Position numbers and translations under genes: made by a program. Below the pieces are notes generated by a model. The model worked only from the letters and a program-made list of their open reading frames with translations, was not told the DNA's origin and searched no databases. Shown here piece by piece: positions 1-12,839 of a DNA stretch of 64,000 nucleotides. Source of the DNA: Chaenocephalus aceratus (Eukaryota > Chordata > Actinopteri > Perciformes > Channichthyidae); the NCBI GenBank assembly GCA_023974075.1, contig CM043803.1, forward strand, positions 682,001 to 746,000, written 5' to 3'. The stretch's first letter is position 1. The number at the start of each line of letters is the position of its first letter.

Positions 1-255
1 TGACTAGCGCTCCAACACATTGTACGTGATAGGGTAAGGCGTGGGATATTCTGACGCATCCCTTAGCAGTTGACCAATCACAACAGAGCCAGCTAACCGA
101 TCAGAGCAGCCTGGGCTCTGGTTTCAGACAGAGGGTGAAAAGAGGTGCTGCAGCACAGGCAGTATGAGAAAAATAAAGAGCTTTTTGAACATTAAAGCAT
201 GGAGACATGTCACAGTAGAGGCACAAAATACAATAATAAACTTAAAATGATTATG
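1..255 (-). repeat. Inverted-repeat element family A, copy cut by the window edge
   Basis: Segments such as caacacattgtacgtgatag, gaccaatcacaacagagcc and gacagagggtgaaaagaggt recur at 9288-9640 (opposite orientation), 12117-12395, 43060-43230 and 47197-47538. The family is non-coding. Complete ends elsewhere (ttaaagaggacatatgctc ... gcataatagggcccctttaa) suggest a non-autonomous DNA transposon. Confidence 0.75.
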
Positions 256-554
256 TGTTTTCTTCAAGTAAAAGTAAAAAAGAATTTGCATCAAAACCAA
301 AGTAGTCATTATGCGTAAAAACTAGGGCTGTCAAGTTAACGCGTTAATAAAAAAATAAGGCCACTAATTATTTTAACGCGATTAACGCATGTGTATTTTT
401 TGTCCTCGGCCGCCCCGTAGTTTCAGAGCGCATCGAGTTTAAAATACCATCTACAAGCTGATGCTGACAGCCCCGCTCCTGCCGTCCGCTTACGGCAGAC
501 CACACTTCCACGCTCACCGGCAGGCCCTGACTGGCCATCGGGAAGACCGGGAGG

Positions 555-1360
555 CGTTTATCGTTTTTCCAACCCAGTTTAGATCCCACTTCCGCATTAC
601 GCAAGCATCAACGCGGCGTTACGTCACAGCATCAACCTGGCGTTACATCCCTATGGTTACATCACTGCCTCACACGGCACACCCGCGAAATCTGAATCTG
701 ACAAGCGAAATACCGTCCTTTTAACGCCGCATAATATACAATATACAATATAATAGTGCTTCTTTGTCAATATGACTGACGACCACACTTATGCAGTGCT
801 GAGGAATGATAATTCATCATTTAATATGAATTCCTGATGGATATAAGAGGGATACATTAGCAAACATCTGTATATATAGCCTATATATTATACAGATATA
901 TTTTTTGTTTGTCATGTAACATATTAACATTTTGACATGAATGAAGTACACAGTAATAGTCAAGGTTATATTCAATATTCTGCACTTACACCAGCTGATA
1001 AGATATTTAAAACGTTTTAAACGACATTTGAGGATACACATGGCTATTCTCATAAGATATTTAAAACGTCTTTTGTTTGTCCTGAAAACGACATTTGAGG
1101 ATACACACAGGCTATTTATAGATGATAAAACACCAGTAATACAATCTCATATCTTCGATATGGCTTTGATTATAGGATCGTTTACTTTCAGTCAACAAAT
1201 CCTTTGGAAAGACAAAAACCAACTATTCAATATCCTGCTTTACCGCCACCGCTAAACTGCCGAAGATGAAGTCTATGACGCTATCGCGTAGAGCTACGTT
1301 GATCCTTGCGTAATGCGGAAGTGGGCGTGGTTGAATCTAAACTGGGTTGGAAAAACGATA
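555..1360. repeat. Second inverted pair inside the hAT-like element
   Basis: tttatcgtttttccaaccca...acttccgcattacgcaagca near 558-612 is repeated in reverse complement as gcgtaatgcggaagtg...aactgggttggaaaaacgat near 1305-1360. The intervening 700 bp contains two imperfect copies of agatatttaaaacg...acgacatttgaggatacaca (998-1110). Confidence 0.8.
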
Positions 1361-1370
1361 GACACTGTCA

Positions 1371-1961
1371 CTACCCGATCTGCAGCTCTGCCTGATCTGC
1401 AGTGCGCATGTGCGAGATGGTCCGCCATATTGGACAACGCCGGACGGCAACCCAAGTAGGACAACATTGACACAGTGGCTTTTGGCAAAGCTCAAAAGGA
1501 AAACTCGAGAGAGATGAGTTATTGTTATTACAACGTGACTTCACTATTATTTAACAACTCTTTTTATTGGATTCTTTTATTTGGGGTTAAGTACATTGTC
1601 AGAATAAGTGAGAAATGAATTTAACTTCTGTTACATACTACTGAATACATATTTACTGTGAATGTGTGCAACAATGTATGGCATAGGCTATAGCTGTCTA
1701 ACAGAAGTTAAATTCATTTCTCACTTATTCTGACAATGTACTTAACCCCAAATAAAAGAACCCAATAAAAAGAGTTGTTAAATAATAGTGAAGTCACGTT
1801 GTAATAACAATAACTCATCTCTCTCGAGTTTTCCTTTTGAGCTTTGCCAAAAGCCACTGTGTCAATGTTGTCCTACTTGGGTTGCCGTCCGGCGTTGTCC
1901 AATATGGCGGACCATCTCGCACATGCGCACTGCAGATCGGGCAGAGCTGCAGATCGGGTAG
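1371..1961. repeat. Large palindrome: 262-bp arms, 67-bp spacer
   Basis: The left arm 1371-1632 begins ctacccgatctgcagctctg and is the reverse complement of the right arm 1700-1961, ending cagagctgcagatcgggtag. I saw only single-base differences (for example cctgatctg versus cccgatctg, ggattctt versus gggttctt). The arms include gcgcatgtgcgagatggtcc and its complement. A transcript through this region would fold into a hairpin of about 260 bp. Confidence 0.9.
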
Positions 1962-2294
1962 TATATATGGTAGTGACAGACACGACCGGGAGGGTGTGTG
2001 TACGTGTGGCGTGAGCGAGCGAGAGAGCTTACGTGTATTGTTGTTGTTAGCATCTGGTGCTAGATAGCTGCGCTAACGGATATAAGGAGCTGTTTAAATG
2101 AAAACAGAGGAGCGACATTTTGCCGACAACTGCGCCGAGCACTTGACTTGATGCAGGAAGCCAGACAGCGGGACATTGTACGAAAAGTCAGCACACTCAG
2201 CAGCACGGATAGTGCGCGCAACATGATTGCAGCGTCCAGGCAGCTCCCGTTCGAGCATATGCCTTGAGTTGCACATAGCTCCAACGATCCATAA

Positions 2295-2297
<3 letters not shown>

Positions 2298-2335
<38 letters not shown>
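2298..2335. repeat. (CA)n microsatellite
   Basis: Uninterrupted CA repeat of about 18 units, inside the 3' part of the 323-2632 element. Confidence 0.95.
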
Positions 2336-2337
<2 letters not shown>

Positions 2338-2640
2338 TGTATTGTATTATTGTATGAGAGAGGTTCCAGGTTGAATTGAGGCGAATATTTGTAATGTTCA
2401 GAGGTTGTTGTGTTTAATATTCATGAGAATATTTGTCATTGTTCAAATGATAATAAACATTAGCATAAAGCATATTTGTCCACTCATATGTTGATAAGAG
2501 TATTAAAAACTTGAAAAATATTCCTCTAAGGTACATTTAGAACAGATACAAAATGTGCGATTAATTTGCGATTAATCGTGATTAACTATGGACAATCATG
2601 CGATTAAACATTTTAATCGACTGACAGCCCTAGTAACAAC

Positions 2641-4040
2641 ATATACTGAATAGCCTACTGAATATTGATGGGTTTATGTCTTAATCGTAGCGGGTAAAGG
2701 TGGAACTAGATTCCTTTGTACGCTGCTGCTGGATATTTTAACCTATAATTATATGTTAATGTTTATTTATTAGTGAATGTTTGTTTTGTATTAGCTATGA
2801 ATCTGATGTGTGATGTTAATATGAAGTCACATAAAGTAAAATTACGCAATTATAAGCACTTTAAAATGGAACTTGAGTAGATGTTGTTTACTACATTCCA
2901 CCAATGCATGAGGGTGTGTAGACGGGAAGCATCAGAGACAGAAAATACAACAAAGGAGGATCTAAAAGTGATGTGATGGGCAGGTTTTTCAGTTCTTTCC
3001 CAGCAGTAAGTCGGACAAAAAAGTAGATTATTCTCCTCTCTTTAAAGCTGGTTCCAGACACACTGTGCAGGTCTCTGGAAACCCTCGAGGTGACTCCTGC
3101 TGCAGAAGAAAACTGAAGTTAGCCAGAACACACACCCAGCGTGAAAACTGGCAGCGGCCCCCCCTCAGTGTGGACTGCCTGCAATGTCTCAGGAGTTGCT
3201 CCAATTTCTACTTTGGTTCATTTAACAAGTTTTTTTTTCAAATGAAAATGAGGTGGCAGAAACTTTCCCAATGTTTTCCAGAGTGCAGGTACTGCTCACC
3301 TGAACTCTCATGACTATTGGTGTGGAAGTGTGGGGGTAGATGTGGAAAGTTGCAGTAATATGTCAGGTGTCATAAACGCTCAGCATTTACGAGGTGTTAG
3401 TGAAACATTTGCTTGTGGAAGAGACAGAATTCCCCTTTACCTAGATGGTACAATATTAGTGTAGGCTCACAGTAGGGGAAGAAGTGGAGAAGGAAGTATT
3501 GAAGCCATTTACTTAAGAAAAATACTAATGCCACATGCTATAAAAACATGTATAAGCCAGAATATTAGAACATAACTCATGTCATGTAAGTCAAATCAGA
3601 ACCATTTACTTAAAGTATTTTTTAAGATGGATTAATCTGCTGATTATTTCATTACATCCACATTAATCCATTGATTGATTAAAAAAATGTAAATGCTGAC
3701 ACAACTACCCAGAGCCCAAGTTATACCTTTACAATCGTTGTTTTGTCCAACCAAAACTCCAAACCTTAAAAGACGTCCTATCGTGCTTTTTGGGGTTTTC
3801 CCCTTTCCCCTTTCCTGTATCAGAATCAGAATCAGAGTCTGAAGAAAGTAGGTTAACACATGCCAGGAATTAGACTTTGTATCCCTGCATACAAAGACAC
3901 AGAAAGAGAAATAGAAGAATTCTATAACAATAGGACTGTTATGACAGCTATATAAGCTATATAAAAAAACTATTTTAATACTATTATAACAAATTAACAA
4001 TATTTATACTGTATTTAAAGTGGAGAGCTCTGCTGATTAA
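2641..4040. other. Upstream non-coding stretch
   Basis: No exon recognised. Parts near 3470-3650 resemble the dispersed 'tacttaagaaaaatac / tactcaagta' teleost repeat. tatcagaatcagaatcagag at about 3820 resembles the tail of a common fish retroposon. The rest is AT-rich sequence without visible structure. Confidence 0.4.
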
Positions 4041-4275
4041 AATGAACACTGAAATAGTGTGTGTGTTTTGTGTGGGTTTGTGTGCATGTAAATGGTCTGC
4101 AAAGGCTAAAATCCTACAGTTCCCACCAGAGGGAGTTTCCCTCCCTTTCAGACGAAAAGATGCCAATAGAAGCGCCAGTGTTACAAAGTGATGTCACAAT
4201 GTTACTAAAGTACAAAATAGCCCAATCAAGACAGGAAAGGGAAAACCCAAAAATAATAATAATGCCCTTTTAATC
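4040..4275. repeat. Family A element, rearranged fragment
   Basis: gcatgtaaatggtctgcaaa and the gggagtttccctccc stretch are in one orientation. The following gccaatagaagcgccagtgt...ggaaagggaaaacccaaaaa is in the other orientation relative to the copy at 9288-9640. This suggests an internal inversion or two joined fragments. Confidence 0.6.
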
Positions 4276-5470
4276 TGTATGTAACTGTAACAGATGAATG
4301 TCCCAGAGCAGACGTGTTAGCTGGCATTAAAGAAAGTATTCAAGTAATTGTACCTCATATTTGTACTAAAGGACAGTATTTGAGTAAATGTACTCGACTT
4401 TGCACATTTCTTTCCATTTCCAAACACATGGACACTCTATTGACCTTATAGAAAATAAAAAAATAAAATGAACAAGCACTGGCAAGAACATTCAGTGTAA
4501 ACATATCTAAACTGCTTCACCCCTTTTAAAACAGACCATAAATAGAATTTAAACAAGTATCACATCGTAAAACATATTACATCTGCAACAGTACAGAACT
4601 TTTACTGTAGCTTTTTATTGCGTAAAAAAGTGAACATGTCAAGTTACAGCTCAGTCTGTTTTTCTTTACAGTGGTGCATAAAAACCCAAGCACCTCATTT
4701 AGTTCGAATAATATCTGTGTTGTTCCCTGCCGGTCCTGGTTTGAATTGCTTTCAGAATAGGAGGAAGATGGTTCTTAGCTGCAGCAATTGATCCGATGTG
4801 TCGAGTCGCTAAGTAGGTGTGACTACATTTTGGTCAGCGTATTTGCTTGTAGGGCCCGAAAAGACTGCAGCCTTTCCGCTCCGCTGTGCGATTTCTTTCC
4901 ACAGAGAGGACCCTCTGAGGACGGCCCTTTGTTACTAAGCGGCGCATTTGAAAGGCCGGTATTGTTTGGATATGAAAATAGGATCATTTAGCTCCAGGGC
5001 TAGTAGGGGTGCCCCAATTCCATCCACGTGTACCTAGAGAGCTCCTGTTTCCAGGGGGAGGATCAAGCACCTGGCACAGTTCAGAAGCAACAATGGCTGG
5101 TCACTGAGCAGAAATTAAACCTGATATGTTATGTAACCTGCAACATTGAAACCACCAGGGGACAGTTACATTAAGAAATATATTCCGTTAAAAATAGTAG
5201 TTACCTGTAAAAATGTGTTTAATGTATTTTATTTTAGTGTATTATGTACCTAAGAAAAGATTAAACAATATATTTAGTATTATGTGTCCTCTTCTCTAGA
5301 TTTTATGTATGGGTAAACCTGCCTTTAATTAAGCATATTCAGGCAGTGGCCTATACACCAACGATGAAACACATGAGCACATACTACAGTTAAAATATAT
5401 ATTATTAAACCCATATTACACACATATTAAATCAACAATACACCATTATAACTCCATTAGTTCACCAATA
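4276..5470. other. Upstream non-coding stretch
   Basis: 4330-4410 contains another 'tattcaagtaattgtac...gagtaaatgtactcgac' repeat fragment. 4740-5060 is less AT-rich but shows no splice-consistent exon I can name. 5340-5470 is made of quasi-repeats (acccatattacacacatatt) that continue on the far side of the LINE at 6540-6650. Confidence 0.35.
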
Positions 5471-6522
5471 TCAATCAATCAATCAATGTTTATTTATATA
5501 GCCCAATATCACAAATGTTACATTTGTCTCAGTGGACTTCACAGTTTGTACAGAATATCAGTATGACAATACGACACCCTCTGTCCTTAGACCCTCAAAT
5601 CGTACAAGGAAAAACTTCCGGAGAAAACCCACAGTTTAAAGGGAAAAATGGGAGAAACCTCAGGGAGAGCAACAGAGGAGGGATCCCTCTCCCAGGACGG
5701 ACAGACGTGCAATAGATGCCGTGTGCAAATTGAAAAGATAATACATTTGCAACATAGGTAGTCCAGATGTTTGGAAATGCATGTGTGTATAATAGGAAGA
5801 TGAATCCACGAGGATATCCATCCAGGACCGATGATCCAGGACCACAGCCACGACTCAAGATCCAGCGCTCGCGATCCAGGACACAGGACCGCAGGATCAT
5901 CCATGACTCCGGATCCCAGCGTATATAGACACCAAAAAGAAAGACATTTGGGGAAGCTGGGTTAATCGGAACATGAGAGTACACAGGTATAGACAGAGAG
6001 AAGGAAGAAGTAAGATGTCCCCTGACAAACTAAGCCTATATCAGCAAAACTAGGGGCTGAATCTAATCAGCCCTAACTATAAGCTTTATCAAAAAGGAAG
6101 GTCTTAAGCGCACTCTTAAAAACGGATCGGGTGTCTGCCGCCCGAACACAAACTGGAAGCTGATTCCACAAATGTGGAGCTTGATAAGAAAAGGCTCTGG
6201 CTCCCATTGTACTTTTAGAGACTCTAGGAACAACCAACAACCCTGCATTCTTGGAACGCAATGCCCTAGTAGGACAGTAGGGTATAATGAGTTCTTTAAG
6301 GTAAGATGGCGCCTGCCCATTAAGGGCTTTGTAGGCGAGAAGAAGAATTTTAAATTCTATCCTGTGTTCTATAGGGAGCCAGTGTAAGGCAGCCAGAACT
6401 GGAGTAATGTGGTCCCTTTTCCTAACTCTGGTTAGTACACGAGCTGCAGCATTTTGAATCAGCTGAAGCGACTTGACTGACTTCTTGGTACACCCTGATA
6501 ATAAGGAGTGTAAATATGACAC
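5471..6522 (-). mobile_element. L2-type LINE, 5'-truncated 3' end (C-terminal end of ORF2)
   Basis: On the minus strand, 6522-6073 encodes 149 residues resembling the C-terminal end of L2/CR1-clade LINE polyproteins: [75 protein letters not shown]. It ends DKAYS-stop, followed by a 3' UTR and a simple-repeat tail of ATTG units (tcaatcaatcaatcaat at 5471). The reverse-transcriptase core and endonuclease are absent, so this is a dead 5'-truncated insertion. Confidence 0.9.
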
Positions 6523-6540
6523 TCATAACATCAATATTAC

Positions 6541-8290
6541 ACCTCAATTCACCATTATTACAAGCAAATAACACCAATATTTGTACACCCATTAAACACA
6601 CACATAAAATCAATATTAAACCTATATCACGTCTTTTTTATACCCATGAAAGAACAAAATAAAATCTGATCTATTTATACATAATACAATAAATTAAGCT
6701 CAGGCACTATTTTATAAACAAATAAGTTCAACTACTGAATTAAAAAAGGAACAAATGTACCAAAGAAAGTGAAAACCATAAAGCAGATTCCGACAGTAGG
6801 CGTGTAGATTCACATTTATATTAGCCTACATAACAGAAGAAGAAATACAATCAGATTCTTTTACACAATATGCTCTTTTTAGTAACATTGTAATCCTGCT
6901 GGCAATCGCCAACCATCAGAAATGTTACAGTAATCTCATTATGTCTTTCTTTTATGCAGCTGTACAGTTACCTTTGTTTGGTATCCTGATTACGTAATCC
7001 AAGTACATGTAATCAGTTACTCGCCAAGCCTGAAAAACCACCTTCTAAGGATGCTCTCTGTCCTCTGCTTTTATAGACTCCTGGCAAATCACCAGTTTGG
7101 TAGCAGAGAGTAAATGGATCCAGGACGTGTCTTAGGGACCTTGAGCTCGTCACCAATGCAAATGTTACGATTCTCTCAGAGGCTCGTTCCCCCATACCTG
7201 CAAGAAGACTGCAGGAGAATGCTAATATCTGCCACTGCAGTCTGAGTGAAGTGTCCTGCAACACTTACTGGGAATGTTTATGTATGAACATTACCGGGAC
7301 ATGAGCACTTTGAAGTGAGAGAGAAAGAAACCCAAGAAACCTTTAGAAACTGGCGCACGTCCCAAATGAACCAAACGAGCGCTGACCTCATCTCGTTCAT
7401 TTAGTGAAAGTCACGTTTTGGTGTCAGCTCAGGTCAATCATTAAAGGAAGGTTATTTGCTTCGTTAAAAACAGAGCTGGAGCCGAGACGCAGTGAGTTTA
7501 GATTCAAGACTGGAGGCAGGGGGAAAACATGTGTCTTCAAAGGGAACGACTTACCTGCACCTCTATGGCTCACTAATCATTGTGCTCTAAACCATGTGTA
7601 AACATTAATGTTACAGGTCCATGTCATGGCCATTTCTACGGATCATAATTCCATTGTGAGGTCGACTAGAATAGATTTACACTGTGCAATTTTCCAAACT
7701 CACATTGGTTTCTCATACAGCATCTCTGTATAGTCTGTGTATTCACTCTGTCCTCCACGGCTTGTTGGAGCTCCTGCCCCCCCCCCCCTCTCCCTGTGAG
7801 CCCACTGTGCTCTGATTGGTCAGCTCGCCCACTCTGTTCTGATGAGTCCACCACCGTTACAGCGGAACATCAGTGATTATGTGTCACAATGGCGTTTGTT
7901 AGTAACCAGGAAACGACACCAGTAATGACAAACAGATGAGAATGCTGCGTGGGCTCTGGGTGCCGTGTTGGCGGGACGTTGCGGGGCTCGCTGCTGTGAG
8001 GAGCGGACAGTGTGAGCTGGGTTCATTTCCTGCTTGCTGCGTGGGGTCTGCGAGACATCGCAAATGGACGTGGGAAGGGCTCCACTAGCAAGTGCGCATT
8101 AATAATCATTATCCTCTTGCGCCGATTTACTGGAAGTCGTTTGATATTTATTGTAAAATTGGAAGGATACTTGGACGGATGGAGGTCTCTGTGGAGGACT
8201 TCACAAAGCTGTACACAGTGGTTGTTCAGTTCGCCACGAAATTGTTCCAGCATAACACCTCTTAAAACAACTAATTGTTGCCAGCCGAGA
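6541..8290. other. Upstream non-coding stretch
   Basis: 6541-6660 continues the AT-rich quasi-repeats seen before the LINE. 7750-8110 is relatively GC-rich with a C-run at 7777. An ATG at about 7934 opens a 48-codon frame, but nothing in it matches a receptor signal peptide convincingly. No gene assigned. Confidence 0.35.
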
Positions 8291-8310
8291 TAGCGTGTTT
8301 CCACCTTGTG

Positions 8311-8468
<158 letters not shown>

Positions 8469-8469
8469 T

Positions 8470-9287
8470 CAAAATGTCCCGGAGACACATACTGTAGCAA
8501 GAACTGCCACCGAGGCGGTTTTCAGTACAAATATTGATATTTCTGTGGACAGATCCTGTCACCGCAATGGCATCCGTCCACGCAGTCACGAAACTTTACA
8601 GGTGTGTCGAGATGAAAATGTTTCCAGTTGATGGTCAGGTGAAACGAAGCAGCCACAGTGTGTTCATATTTATTGAGCTTCAGAAGGTGTGATTACCCGC
8701 TTTGGAGCCAGCCGATCTGCTTTCAATTGTCAAACATTTTGCCTCTGACATGTTATAACCACAAAGGTCACAGGCTTTGTTTTACGACGCAGCTGGAAAC
8801 AACTAACAGCAAATATAATACTGCCACTATGTTCTCTGGGCGTTAAATCCACTTTAACGTGCTTCAGCTGTAAAACACCCTCATGCATGCTGACAGCAAA
8901 CACGATCAGAAGAAACGACAGAGACATTCTTGACATTTACTCTAAGTCATAAAGTGGCAAAGTATATACCGTCTATTTGTATACGGTAGTTCAGCAGTAT
9001 ATCACCATTCTTCTGTCAAAGTGAAAGGTCGATGTGTATTTCAATGTAATTAAACACGTCGTGCTGCAACGATTTAGAATTGTGTTTTACAAAAAAGATA
9101 ATTCAACCTGTTTGCCTATTTGCGGGTTAAAGGATTAGATCAACACTTTTACATTTCCTTTGTTAACTTGCATGGTGAATTAACTGTTGGGCTCTACTCA
9201 AGTACGTATAGTAGTATGGAACTTCGGAAAGGTATTGGAGCCATTTTCACGTTTGATTTATGTTGGGAATATCTATTATTATATATT
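8470..9287. other. Upstream non-coding stretch
   Basis: No conserved exon, repeat end or RNA gene recognised here. Confidence 0.3.
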
Positions 9288-9645
9288 ATGCAAATGTTCA
9301 GGATTCATATTTGTATTTTTCTCATACTGCCTGTGCTGCAGCACCTCTTTTCACCCTCTGTCTGAAACCAGAGCCCACTCTGCTCTGATTGGTTAGCTGG
9401 CCGGTTCTGTTGTGATTGATCAACCGCTCAGAGATTCCCCGTCCCTTCCCGTACAATGTGTGGGAGCGCTAGCCAATAGAAGCACAAGTGTTACTAGGTG
9501 ATGTTACTATACTATGGTTGAACAGGAGAGAAACTCCCTTTGGAGGGAACTTTGGTATTTTAGCCTTTCAGAATATTGACATGCACAAAAACCTATATAA
9601 CACACTGCAGGGGAGGGGAAACCCCCAAAAGCATAATGCTTTATA
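9288..9645 (+). repeat. Family A inverted-repeat element, near-complete copy
   Basis: Runs from the subterminal gttcaggattcatatttgta through ctgtgctgcagcacctcttt, agagcccactctgctctgat, agagaaactccctttggag and aacctatataacacactgca to aaaagcataatgc. It is the reference copy for the fragments at 1-255, 12117-12395, 17636-17765, 43060-43230, 44634-44775 and 47197-47538. No coding potential. Confidence 0.75.
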
Positions 9646-10005
9646 TAGACAATACAATTGTGGGGTTGGTTTTCTCACCACATAGTTTGTTCACCTTATT
9701 TAACATGGTACACCACGTTATTAGGCGCATTCTTTTTGACAACTTATTCTGACCGTCAATTGCCTGATCACAAAAGTAATATTTGGATTAACTTGTTTCC
9801 GGGAAAGTCCATTGATTATTGTTTAATTTGTATATATATATATTTGTGTATCTCATAGGCTTCATAGAAGTTAAAGCCCAATATTAGCCACTTCATTGTT
9901 GGAAAACTACTGACAAAGAAAATATTGTATATAAGTAGGACTCAACTGTAGCCTAGCCTTATGCATTTATGAAAAGTAAATTAATTTGCTGACTTCAAAG
10001 CTATG
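9646..10005. other. Upstream non-coding stretch
   Basis: AT-rich with a short TA run at 9832-9844. Nothing recognised. Confidence 0.3.
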
Positions 10006-10013
10006 CTTTAAAG

Positions 10014-10450
10014 CAGGGGTGTCAAACTCAATTTAATCGCGGGCCACATCAGCATTATGGCTGCACTCAAAGGGCCGGTTGTAACTTATATATAAATATA
10101 AAATAATGTATTATTTACATTATTGCCTCTGCATTGGATTATTATCTGATAGGGTAGTAACTTCATGATTAACTACGTCTGAAATCAGAAGCCTAGGGAA
10201 AATAATTGCAATTCTCTTCAGTGAGAATGTCACCAAAAAAAAGTAACATTTAAAAAAAAGAGTCAAATTCTGCGAAAAAAGTCTGATTTGAGGTGCATTC
10301 TGGGACATGTAGTTTATGGCAACGTGCTTCTGTAAATCGTCATCTAACCGTATCATAAACATATTATATTCGTTGCAAGCTCTTGTGGGGCCGCATGAAA
10401 TGAAGTCGCGGGCCGGATTTGGCCCCTGGGCCTTGAGTTTGACACCCCTG
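10014..10450 (+). mobile_element. hAT-like non-autonomous element (family H1), 437 bp
   Basis: Ends are caggggtgtcaaactcaatt and ggccttgagtttgacacccctg, good terminal inverted repeats. A perfect 8-bp target duplication, ctttaaag, lies at 10006-10013 and 10451-10458. No transposase. A second copy in reverse orientation is at 16488-16984, and an old copy at 47547-48423. Confidence 0.93.
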
Positions 10451-10458
10451 CTTTAAAG

Positions 10459-12116
10459 TAACAACTAACGGGGGGCTTCATATAAATGTAGTGAAGCCAA
10501 AAATATAATCTGTCTTTTAGTTGAGTAAAAGTAATAAGTTATCCATAATTTGCAAGTAAACTGCAGATACTGAGGAAGAATGTACTCAAGTCAATATACT
10601 TTGTTACCGTCCACCACTGATAGCTAGTTATGCAGGACATCCACCTTATTTTGCTTCAGCTGTAAAACTTGTCAAATAAATTAATCAATTGCTTCTTACT
10701 GAACTTATAACATAAAGATGAAGATTTCAATGACTTTCAGTCTTTGGTGCGATATATTTGACATATATGGTCTCTTTCTATGAAGCGGTTTGGCGGCCAT
10801 AAATCACTGTGTGGTCCAGTGCCAGAAAGAATTTATTACAAGGTCACACGGCTTGATTTGAAGGCGCTACCGTTCACACAACACCTCGACTGTGATGTCT
10901 CTGTGCGGTCTCGTTTGTGGTTGCTTTCTGAAGCCACTCATGCATTGTTGTGTCAATTTGATTTCAATAAAAGCAGCGAATTATGGGAACTCTCTGATTT
11001 GTACTAGTACACTAAGATTTTCTCAAGTAGACAAAGCAAAATAGAGGAATGTACTATTGAATCTTCTCCATTAGGAACTAAATACAGATGTTTATTCTTG
11101 GATTATAGATGTCCGTGCAGAGAGAAATGTTGACTTTGACATAATTCTCCATGGACAGATTTCAGGCTCTCTAGGATATTGCGTTTGGGGTTTAGGGAAT
11201 ATCACAGACGAGGTAATCTTGATTGGGTATGACAGTCCCCTTCCAGTGTCAACATGCTATTTTTACCCCACTCATTTCACATTATTGCCCTCAGGCAACC
11301 CAATCCCATCTCAAAATCTCTCATTATTTAAACATGCAAAAAAAGAAATTAGCCTCCATCGCAGGCCACCTCCACACTGATGTGGTCGCATTTCATATAC
11401 TCTTTTAAGATAGTGCAGAGCTCATCTCTCGAGGACTTTGAAAATGTCCCTCTTGTGTTATAATAAGAAATGAGTTCATCAGTAAACCAGAAGGAAGAAT
11501 ACATATTATTTTGTAATGTGAGTCTTATTACTTTTGAGACTTATTATATGCTATTTTGACTAGAATGAGCTGTTGTTTAAGTATGGAGGGAATACTGTCG
11601 TTTTTTGGTCATCAAATATTGTTCGAACAATGGGCGGCAAGAGCTGTAGATTCATGCTTCACCTTTTTGATCTGTAGAAATGATTTATGAGATGATATAA
11701 TGTTAAAGTCCACAGTTTTGTTGGGAGTTATCTCCATTTTGCTTGCTGGTGGTGAAAGCTGAATGTGTTCAAACGTCATACCACCTTCAAAAGGTTTATC
11801 TCATATGACATTCTGGATATTATTCATACTTTTCCTGAACTTTCAGACATTTTCTACCTTTGCATTAAAACAAATGGCTTATCTGTTCATATTAGTGTGT
11901 AATGTAAAGTTTTCTCACTTTTTCATTCACGTTTTATTTGTATCCACTCATGTATGCTATGAGCTAGAAACTCCATTCAAACTTTTAAACAGTTGACAAA
12001 TCGTTCTGGGTATTATTCAACTTCCAATTTGTTTTCGTTATTTTGGACATATTCAATTTTCTTCTAAGCTTAATTAGACTCCTCTGTTTTATTCTGTGAT
12101 ATAATCACCATGTAAC
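10459..12116. other. Upstream non-coding stretch
   Basis: 10510-10620 carries the dispersed 'gagtaaaagtaataagttat...actgaggaagaatgtactcaa' repeat. The rest (10620-12116) has no recognised feature. Confidence 0.35.
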
Positions 12117-12395
12117 ACTCGTGCTTCTATTGGATAGCGCTCCAACACATTGTACGTGATAGGCTAAGGGGCGGGATATCTCTAAGAGGTTGACCAATCA
12201 CAACAGAGCCGGCCAGCTAACCAATCAGAGCAGACTGGACTCTGGTTTCAGACAGAGGGTGAAAAGAGGTGCTGCAGCACAGGCAGTATGAGAGAAATAA
12301 AGAGCTTTTTGAACATTAGAGCATTGAAACATGTCAATAGATACACAAAATACAAATATGAATCTGAAATGTGAATTTGATGTCCTCTTTAAATC
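12117..12395 (-). repeat. Family A element copy
   Basis: cacattgtacgtgataggct, accaatcacaacagagccgg and gacagagggtgaaaagaggt match the 1-255 copy. It ends near gtcctctttaaat, the expected outer end of the family. Confidence 0.75.
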
Positions 12396-12624
12396 ATTTC
12401 TGCTTCAAAATGTATAAAAATGTTTGCTCTTACACTAAAATAATATCCGATTTCACCAAAACAAATCAAAGCAATTAGCTGAAAAATGATATAACGCGCC
12501 CTTAAGCTAAGGGGAACTGCAGAAGCGGGTTAAAATTATATAGTCATATAAACCATATTGATTATAAAAATGCTGTATATAACCGTTTTAACATTGGTGA
12601 GTTCTCCTTCCGAAGAGCCTTTAA

Positions 12625-12745
12625 TACTGCTCCTACTACTGGGATGGGTTAAATGCAGAGGCCAACATTCACTGTGTGTGCTCTGCATGTGTGACCATTC
12701 AATATATAGAACCGGAGGGTTTCATCCCTCCGATTCTATATCTAT
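12625..12745. repeat. Retroposon tail fragment plus short hairpin
   Basis: gggatgggttaaatgcagag and ctgtgtgtgctctgcatgtg resemble a frequent fish LINE 3' end; this is my recollection and not tested. It is followed by an inverted repeat, agaaccggaggg...ccctccgattct, at about 12709-12738. Confidence 0.4.
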
Positions 12746-12839
12746 AATAAGCACTAATATGTGGACCGTAATTCAGGGATATGGACCAAGGTTATTAAAT
12801 TGTAAACGGTATAGATATTTACAAACGTTTGGTTGATGT

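Larger units (their letters stand above)
323..2632. mobile_element. hAT-like non-autonomous DNA transposon, 2.3 kb
   Basis: The ends are inverted repeats: tagggctgtca at 323 and tgacagcccta ending at 2632. Both ends carry similar subterminal sequence (attaacgc / gcgattaat). They are flanked by near-identical 8-bp duplications, gtaaaaac (315-322) and gtaacaac (2633-2640); 8 bp is the hAT hallmark. No transposase frame is visible. The inside contains a very large palindrome (1371-1961), a second shorter inverted pair, an imperfect duplication near 998-1110 and a CA microsatellite. Confidence 0.8.

Noticed and set aside
1294..2067. Open frames within the hAT-like element
   Set aside because: They mirror each other across the palindrome and encode nothing recognisable.
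2060..2335. Minus-strand frames starting MCVCVCVCV
   Set aside because: Driven by the CA microsatellite; the remainder has no domain.
5595..5984. Minus-strand frames of 60-130 codons (also 40384-40779)
   Set aside because: They lie in the 3' UTR of the L2-type LINE; conservation between the two copies reflects shared repeat origin, not coding.
7934..8085. ATG frame in a GC-rich patch as a possible crhr1 signal-peptide exon
   Set aside because: The translation lacks a convincing hydrophobic core followed by a cleavage site, and no later ectodomain exon was found between it and 14196.
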